Shown piece after piece: positions 27,001-36,000 of a stretch of 64,000 nt of DNA; position 1 is the stretch's first letter; each line of letters opens with the position of its first letter. Made by a program: the position numbers and the translations under genes. The notes under the pieces were generated by a model, which had not been told where the DNA came from, made no database searches, and worked only from the letters and a program-made list of their open reading frames with translations. Source of the DNA: Gerris lacustris (lineage: Eukaryota > Arthropoda > Insecta > Hemiptera > Gerridae); contig OX578280.1 of assembly GCA_951217055.1 (NCBI GenBank), forward strand, positions 7,605,271-7,669,270. Direction: 5' to 3'.

Positions 27001-30000
27001 AGATATCTTAATATTATTAACATTAATTATAATGATACTTACAGCTTGAAATGCAGGGAGTACAGATGAAGGAGTACACTTGAGTGCTGACACTCTGTGA
27101 TTACCCCATAAAGCCATATTAATGTAGAACACTGCACCCCTGAGTAAGCCAACGTCTCCCAACGAATTCTCATCTTGAAGTAAGCGACACATTGTAAACA
27201 GGGAACTGTGACCCAGATGAGTGCCAAGCAGATTCTTCATTATCTAAATTACAAACAAATAAACAAAAGATAAATATAGGGAGAATAAATTTGACAATTA
27301 ATTTGATGATATACATTATACAGGGTGTGGCAAAAGTAAGGCTAATTATCTCCGTTAATATTTGAAATATCAAACTGCGGTTTGTTGCCATCTTCATCAT
27401 GCATAAAAAAAAACTCAATTTTTGTGGTAAACATTTTTTTTTGTGGGTATCCATTTTTTTTATCATTTTGGTAGCCCCCATATTGGATTCAACTTTAAAA
27501 TTTCAAATTGGAACCCCCATACTGTGGTACATATTTGGCAAGGCCTTGAATAAAGAAAACATTTGCCACAAACCAGAGTTTTTTATATTTCGCCGTTTCA
27601 TAAGGGCGGCCAGATGAAATTAAAATTGACATTTTCGAAGGCATTAGGAAAAAAATTTAAGAGTAAAATTATCCCATTTTAAACTCAAAAATTCAAAATT
27701 GGGTTAAAAATATATTTTTAATTACATTTTCGGTTGCGAAAGCAAAATGACTACGTGCGTTGCTATAGCAACCAAATACAAATAAAAATTTGGAATAAAT
27801 AGCGTTGAACTTTTTTTTACCCTAAAATATGACAAATTTACTCACACATTTTTCCCCCTAAAACCTTTACTTCGGCTGTAATTAAATGTCAAAAATGTCA
27901 ATTTTGTCATTTCAACTGGCCGCCATTTTGAAACGGTGAAAGATAAAAGGCTCTGGCTAATGGTGAATGTTTTCTTTTTTCAAGGCCTTTCCAAATTAGT
28001 ATCACAGTATAGGGGTTCCAATTTGAAATTTTAAAGTTGAATCAAATATGGCGGCAACCAAAACGGCAGAAAAATGGGTACCCACCAAAATAAGTAGTTG
28101 TTTATGCATGATGAAGATTGCCAACAAATCACAGTTTGATAACTCAAATATTAACAGAGATAATTAGCCTTAGCCAAACTTTTGCCACACCCTGTATATT
28201 GGACCATCAGGTGCATAGATTTCCACAGCTGCGGCTCTCTTAACAATTTGAATTATAAGGAGAAGACAATGAATTTAAAAATGAGAATTCCAAATTTTAG
28301 TAGTGTTTCCAATTGTTACTTTGACTCAAAACAACTATCAGTTTGTTAAGTTTAGAGGAAGTGGAATGCTTAAATTTTCATCCTTTACAAGGGAATTTTC
28401 ACTAAGACTAAATTTTTAAGATTAATACATATATTCTTTGCTAAAAGTAAAAATAATTTGTAAAACTATTAAATGTTAGATAATTATATGATAAGAAAAT
28501 TAAAAAGCAGGCTATTGACACTTTCAAAAGAAATGTATATTATAAGAAAATTACAGGGGGAAGAGATAAAACTTTGATTACACCAACTATACTCTTCTTA
28601 CAATTAGAATTGTTTTTTGACAGAGCGGGAAAATAGACAAGAAGCCAATGAGAGCTCTGGATTTTGAATTCTAGAAGGTCGGGCCAACCAGGCAAATAAA
28701 AATGTCTCTAGTGGAGGAGCGCGGACCTAAAGGTAACCATTCGTAGAGGCTTTATAACCTCCACCACTTGAATCTTTACACTTCTTTACTGATTATTAGA
28801 AAATTCAGCTATACATAAACACAAAAGGATAATATTTCCATGTTATATAATAGGATTTATTGCTTATTTACCGAAAAATAACAACTACAACTTTTTCACA
28901 CTATACATTAATTCAAAAATTGATAGATTAAAATGTAAACCTCGACTGAATTAACACAACTAACTACAACTTTTCCACACTGTACAAATTCAAAAATTGA
29001 TAGATTAAAATGTAAACCTCGACTGAATTAACACAACTAACTACAACTTTTTCACACTGTACAAATTCAAAAATTGATAGATTAAAATGTAAACCTCGAC
29101 TGAATTAACACAACTAACTACAACTTTTTCACACTGTACAAATTCAAAAATTGATAGATTAAAATGTAAACCTCGACTGAATTAACACAACTAACTACAA
29201 CTTTTTCACACTGTACAAATTCAAAAATTGATAGATTAAAATGTAAACCTCGACTGAATTAACACAACTAACTACAACTTTTTCACACTGTACAAATTCA
29301 AAAATTGATAGATTAAAATGTAAACCTCGACTGAATTAACACAACTAACTACAACTTTTTCACACTGTACAAATTCAAAAATTGATAGATTAAAATGTAA
29401 ACCTCGACTGAATTAACACAACTAACTACAACTTTTTCACACTGTACAAATTCAAAAATTGATAGATTAAAATGTAAACCTCGACTGAATTAACACAACT
29501 AACTACAACTTTTTCACACTGTACAAATTCAAAAATTGATAGATTAAAATGTAAACCTCGACTGAATTAACAAAGGTTCTTACACTTCCTTTCATTACAA
29601 TTCAACATCTGTTAGGCAATTTAATTCTTCATCTAAGTAGTTTTAAGCCTAAACTTTTCATAAAGTTTTATTACCATAATTAAATTTCATGATTCTATAA
29701 AGGAAATTAACTCTTACATTAAATTTCAAAATATATTCGTAAATAAGAAGTGAAAATCTCTAAGTGGCAAAATCAGGTAAAAAGATGGCGATTTGTTGAA
29801 GTAGTAAAATAACCTTCTTTTGTTGACAAACAAATCATGTTCTCCCACCCCTGTACGATCCAAACAATCCTCTGACAATACCAAGTACTGGTTTGTATGA
29901 CATGCGCAGTTATATCATTTATCACACATGTCAACAGGAAGGTTCACTAATTGTTAGGGTTCCTTGAATGTTTTTAATACTGAGTGAATTATAGTCCTAG

Positions 30001-33000
30001 TTGGAACGGGTGTTCCAACCTAACATTATTTTATTACAGCACAATATTAGCACATCCGTATAAAACCTGTCCTAAACAATTCATGAACAATCAGCGGGAC
30101 AATACAAAGGGCGGTACAAATAGGGGGTTGGAACAAACCTAGTATGTAAAAAATATCTTGCATAATAATAAATGGTGATTACCTTCCAGCTAGTTGGGCA
30201 GTATCTTTCAATATTAACAGTTCTACAGAGTGTAGCTATGAAAGGAGGTAATGCCTCTAAAGGAAGACTTGGATAGCATACAACAGTGTGAAGAACTTCC
30301 AAGGAACTATAAACTATGTTGTCATCAGGACTCTGACAACACACATTGCATGTACTCCTGAAACATAATCAAAGCAAGCAACTTAAGTAAGTAACTTTGG
30401 ACTCGTTAGGTTTTAGTTTGCCAGATCTACTCTTCAGAGGTCAGCATTATTGCCGAATTGATCGATTTTTTTAATTTCACAGAATTATGGTTGTATTACA
30501 CCGTAGATTCCCAAACCTTGTTGATACCCCCTATGAAGCTAGATGCTATACATAGTACTCTCTAGAATTCTAAACCTGAAACATGGAACCCAAAAGAACT
30601 TTAGGTACTTACGATTTGTCCATAAATAGTGGGGGAAAAAAATTATACATGATCACCAAGTATTTGAGTTTGTGATTTAAATACATGTTTTAAAAGATTT
30701 TTTGGCTTGAACAGGATGCAATAGTAATCATCTAAAAGCAATTTAATTATGTAATATGTTAGAAAATAGAACAAATTTACTGGAGTTATTGACAATAAAA
30801 GTGTTTTCAGCTTGAAGATGATCCAAAGAAGGATCGAAATATTGCAAAAGTGAGCTTTTCATTTTTTCCTATTATAGACCCTACAATCAATATAATAATT
30901 ATAAATGATGACCAAGTATTTGAGTTTGTGATTTAAATACATGTTACACAGAAAACCCTTAATTACACATTAGTGTTACCTCAAAAAATGCAAAGGAAAA
31001 GGATAAAAATCAATCATTTTAAAATAAATACTGCCAACTATTCACTTTTAGGTTTCTGTGCGAAGTACAAAAGGACACCTTATATAATAGCTCTGTCTGT
31101 CTGTCCGTTGGCATGTTTCAATTCATAAACTACTATAGCTAGGAACATGAGGTTTGGCACATAGGTGCATCTCGGCATTTGGGACAACTGTACTCTTTTC
31201 GGAATTTTCACACTTGATATTTTCAAGATGGAAGCCAATATGGCGGGCGACTAAAAAAAGTTTTTTGGTCACCATGACATGTTATACATCAATTTAAAAG
31301 TCTTGAAGTGTAGAAAAAGAATATGCAACTATTAAAATTTTAGATTTTAATTATCGCCTCATGTACTTACATGAAGCGCGCCTAACTTGTTTAAAAATGA
31401 TTTTTCCTTTCATTATTTATTTGTAAACCATAGTTGGAGCTTATCAACCCCTAATTTATCTCCACTTTTCATCACCCCCTTATACTACCTTATAGCGCAC
31501 ATTTGGAACCTATCTATTAAACTAACAATAAAGCCAGGTGCACACCATTCGGCAAGCCTGACAGAATGAACAGCTGTCTGAAGGTCTGCCACCTGATCAT
31601 GTGCTACCTGATCGAGCTACCTGAACAGTCATGATTGTATCATACACACCATCAGGCAACAGACCTTCTGAACGAATGTTCTGTCAAAACTGTTAGATCA
31701 TATGTACGAGGTTTTTCTCTAATTATAGTAACTATAAGTAAAAATAATTGTACCATGAATTGTACATAATTGTTGTACCAATAATTGTTTAAAACTAGTA
31801 CAAAATAAAAATTAACATACTGAACAAGTCCAGCAACAACACTTTCTTCAATAAAAGCAGCATTATACTTGATAACATTAACTAAAATTTTTAAGAAGTC
31901 ATGTGTCCGACCAGCGTCTATTATTTCTGGCATCCATTCCAGTAAGAAAATACCTACTCCTTCTTCAAAGGTTAATAAAAATTTACCATTATTTGTTAAA
32001 CTTTGAAAGAGTTCCAATCTAAAAAAAAAATAAAATAAAATAAAATTAGTTAAAAAAATATAAACCTATATTAATTTTGAGGCGTTCTAGGTTTCAAATG
32101 GAGATCACATATTGATATAATATGTCTGAACACTTCACACACTTTAAAATATGTATTTTATCTACGATTGTTACGAAATATAAACATTGTATCTCTGTTT
32201 AGATGCATAGAAAGTGATTCTTTATGTACTTGTATTCATTGCGCATGCGCGTCTCATAATTCTGGAGAATTCCTCTTTTTTACTGCCCTAGGGTGGTAAA
32301 AATGAAGAATTCTTCACCTTTACGCACGATTAGCGAGTTTGTTTACATTTAACAAAACTAATTTGCTGTTTGTTTAATAAAAGTAACTGTTTATATCGAG
32401 TTTTTTGTGAAAAACAATGAGCGATTTAAATGATTATGACGAATATGAGGAGAATAATACACCTTCCGAAATAATTAATTCGGCACAAAATACAACTAAT
32501 GAATTAATGTCATCTTTAACAAAAGAGAAATGCGAACTTACATACATGAAGTTTATTTTTTTCTGTATTTATTATTTAAATCTAACAATCGTAGATAAAG
32601 TACGGTACGCAACTCGTGCAAAAACGGCATTTTGCATTGCTCGTGTGGTTTTACTACCCTCGCTGTCGCTCGGGTGCAAACTCCACATTCGCATGCAAAA
32701 TGCTACTTTCCGCACTCGACGCCTAATGTACTATTAGGCATAATGTACTACTAGTAGGCTGGACAGAGTTCACACTATGATACTTCCTTAGAGTATCATA
32801 TAATGGTGTATTCTCCTGAAGAAAAAAAAAGTCAGGGACTACACCAATTGAGATATGATAGCCAACAGAACTGCCTCTCTACTTCATAGATTGGTTACAT
32901 TAGTTAATATATTAATTTTTATGTCATTTTGAAAATTCTATACTAGTAAGAAGAAACATTACCTGGGACCAATATCTTCGGGGATGTTGTGACTTTTGAT

Positions 33001-36000
33001 AACTTTAAAAAACTGAGAGCGCATAACATTGATTTTCTCATGTTTCTCGTTGATAAGAGCTCGGAAAAAGTGGAAAACTACATGCCGACTTTCTTTCGGA
33101 ACAGTGGGATCCAGCAGATCTTTTAAAATTTCCCAGAGTCTTGCAACAACATGCTGAAAAAAAAAAATAATGTATAAATATTTTCAATATGGTGATATTT
33201 AAAGAAAAACCCCAAATGTTCAGAAACATTTAAACAATGAGCCATTTCCACCAATAAAAGAGAACAATTTAATAATAAATTAGTAAGAAAAATAAATAAA
33301 ATACATACATTAATAAGAACAATTGATAAAGTAGAGCGATGAAAGAACAATTGATAAAGTAGAGCGATGAAAGAACAATTGATAAAGTAGAGCGATGAAA
33401 GAACAATTGATAAAGTAGAGCGATGAAAGAACAATTGATAAAGTAGAGCGATGAAAGAACAATTGATAAAGTAGAGCGATGAAAGAACAATTGATAAAGT
33501 AGAGCGATGAACAGTGGCGTAAATAGCGCCCCCGCCAACCCCGCGGCGCGGGGGGGCGCCTGCTCTAGGGGGCGCCGAAAAATGAATAAACAATAATATT
33601 TATATTTAATAATAAAAATTAATAGAAACTCTATGTGGGCGGAATTATTTTAATAAAATTATTTTTGGGAGATAGAAATAAATGAGAGATAAACAAATAA
33701 TAGAATTTAAACAGGGTGAAAATGATATGAGATGTTATGGTTTAGAGCGTATTGCTCAGTTTGGTTTTCTAGTTGTGTCACTATACCTATAATAATATGG
33801 GTAAGTATATCGGACTCCCTTCTTTATTTTTGACTGGCAGGAGATCAAAGTGTTTATTACAACTAAAAGTTATCTTATCTAATCCGGTTTTAGCTGTACT
33901 AGATAAGAAAATCTGTTCCAAACTTTAACAAGTTATACTTCCATCTCTTTCTCTACCGCTTGGCTTTGCTATACAATATGTATTTCTCTTTCTTTCTTAA
34001 CCCGCCCTTATTTCTTCTTCCCTATCACAACCTCTTTATATTTAGTTTCTAACTCTTTTCTTACCTTGCTAATTTTACCTCCCTTTAGAGTTGTTATCTT
34101 TTCTACCCTTCCCTTAATTTAAGAATTGTTATCTATTAATCACATTTATCAAGCTCAGTTCTGTTCAGTTATAGCTCTCGTGCGGGGTGGTTGTGTCATT
34201 TGCTGTGAACGTTAACTTTCCTTTTGCTAGAAAGTTCTGCTATTTTTTATATCTTATTCTACGTTCAGTTATTTTGTGCGTAAAATTAAATTATTTTGGT
34301 GAAGAATTCATTTGAAAAGGTGAGTGCATTTTTCAGACTATCATAATATAGCCGTCAGGACTCTAGAGGAGGGGCTCCTCTAGAGTCCTGACGGCTATAG
34401 ACGTGACGGGGCGTCACGTCTAATTGGATAATAACTAAAATATCGTCATCTTCCTCCTCCTCCAGTAGCAGTAGCAAACACTTTTTTCAACCGTTAGCAC
34501 TAATTAAATTTTGCTAAATTGCTACTTTATTTCATGTTAAATTAATCAAAACAATTTTGATTAATTTAAAATCAATAGGGGGGAAAATGAAATAAATTCA
34601 ACAATAATAAGTTTTAAAAGCATAAAATCATCAAAGAATACAAAATAAGACGCGAGGAAGCTATGTGCCACATTAATTAATTGGCAGATAGATGTGCATA
34701 GTTGTATATTGTATTTTAGTTTCTTAATTAGGTATTCAGTGGCTTTATTTGCATCTGTATATAATATGTGAATAAGATATTCCAGTTCAAGTCTTCAAGC
34801 AAGGAACAAGGTTGTTGATTTGTTTTCATCATATTTATATTATAATTTTAGTAATAGTACTGTACACGAGCATTTAAAAAAAAATTGAAAATAATAATCT
34901 GTTTGCAAAATAAATTATTTTTACAAAAAGAAGTAGGGGGGGGGGTAAATTTTGTTAGCTATAGGAGGCGCATTTTCAAAAGCTGCGGGGGGGCGCCGGA
35001 TTTCTTAGTTACGCCACTGGCGATGAAAGAACAATTGATAAAGTAGAGCGATGAAAGAACAATTGATAAAGTAGAGCGATGAAAGAACAATTGATAAAGT
35101 AGAGCGATGAAAGAACAATTGATAAAGTAGAGCGATGAAAGAACAATTGATAAAGTAGAGCGATGAAAGAACAAAGAATATTCATTAGGATAAATAGCTG
35201 TTTAATAACAAAAATATAAGATAAAGAATTTAATCATATGGTAATGGTTAGACAGCGAGGACAAACCACTTGTTCAAATCTAGAAATCAGGCCACATTGG
35301 GTCCATTTTACTTACCCCGTGGTGGAGAGTTCCAGCCACTTCCTATATCATACCTGTACATTGTACCACCGAAGCGGGAATGGTGTGGTCATTAGTGAGC
35401 TATTTAAATCTTAGCACCTATCCCTATTTAAATCTTACCCACGATCTTGATTCGCCTCAACTCATTGAAAGCTCATTGAAGCTGACGAGGTGCCTAGAGG
35501 CTCTCAGCCACACTAGCTTCTTATAATCATTTATTCTAACCATTTACTGTCTAGTAAAAGTGTCAAAAAACGTAATTATTTTACGTCGTCAAACACACAA
35601 AAACATCAACAAATATAGAATTAACTACTCCATCAAAAATTGTTTATTTTATTTTCTGAAATTAATAAAAAAAAATTAAAATCTCAGAAAATATCTTTGT
35701 TTTAAACATATTATATAGTGTTATCTCAAAAGAGTTGATCAAAGTAAGGGTCAGATACCAGCAGGGTTTTTTTCTCTTTTGTAGAAACCTTTGTAGAAGC
35801 CTTTAAAATATTACCAAGAACTCATGAATGGTTCAACCAATACGCTGGGGAAGTGTGACGTCACTTACGTAAAAAAAGTGTGTGTTGTTATGTTGGCTAA
35901 GCTGCACTGGCTCATAACAAAGAATATACAAATGGGTTTTATCAGTGCTATTTTATTTAATTATTATTTTTTAATCAATTTTATTAATTTAAGAATGAAA

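Larger units (their letters stand above)
33320..35175. repeat. 28-bp minisatellite split by a hAT element
   Basis: Units of GAACAATTGATAAAGTAGAG plus CGATGAAA repeat every 28 bp, about seven before 33512 and about five and a half after 35019. Because 28 is not a multiple of three, the open frames over the array cycle through the same peptide in all frames and are not genes. Confidence 0.95.

Noticed and set aside
31530..31690. Possible MITE (GCCAGGTGCACACCATTCGG)
   Set aside because: The left end looks like the Harbinger-type ends, but I could not find a matching right end or a duplication.
33123..33593. 156-codon minus-strand frame
   Set aside because: It is a 28-bp tandem repeat read in cycling frames ([15 protein letters not shown] and so on), with only its low-complexity tail outside.
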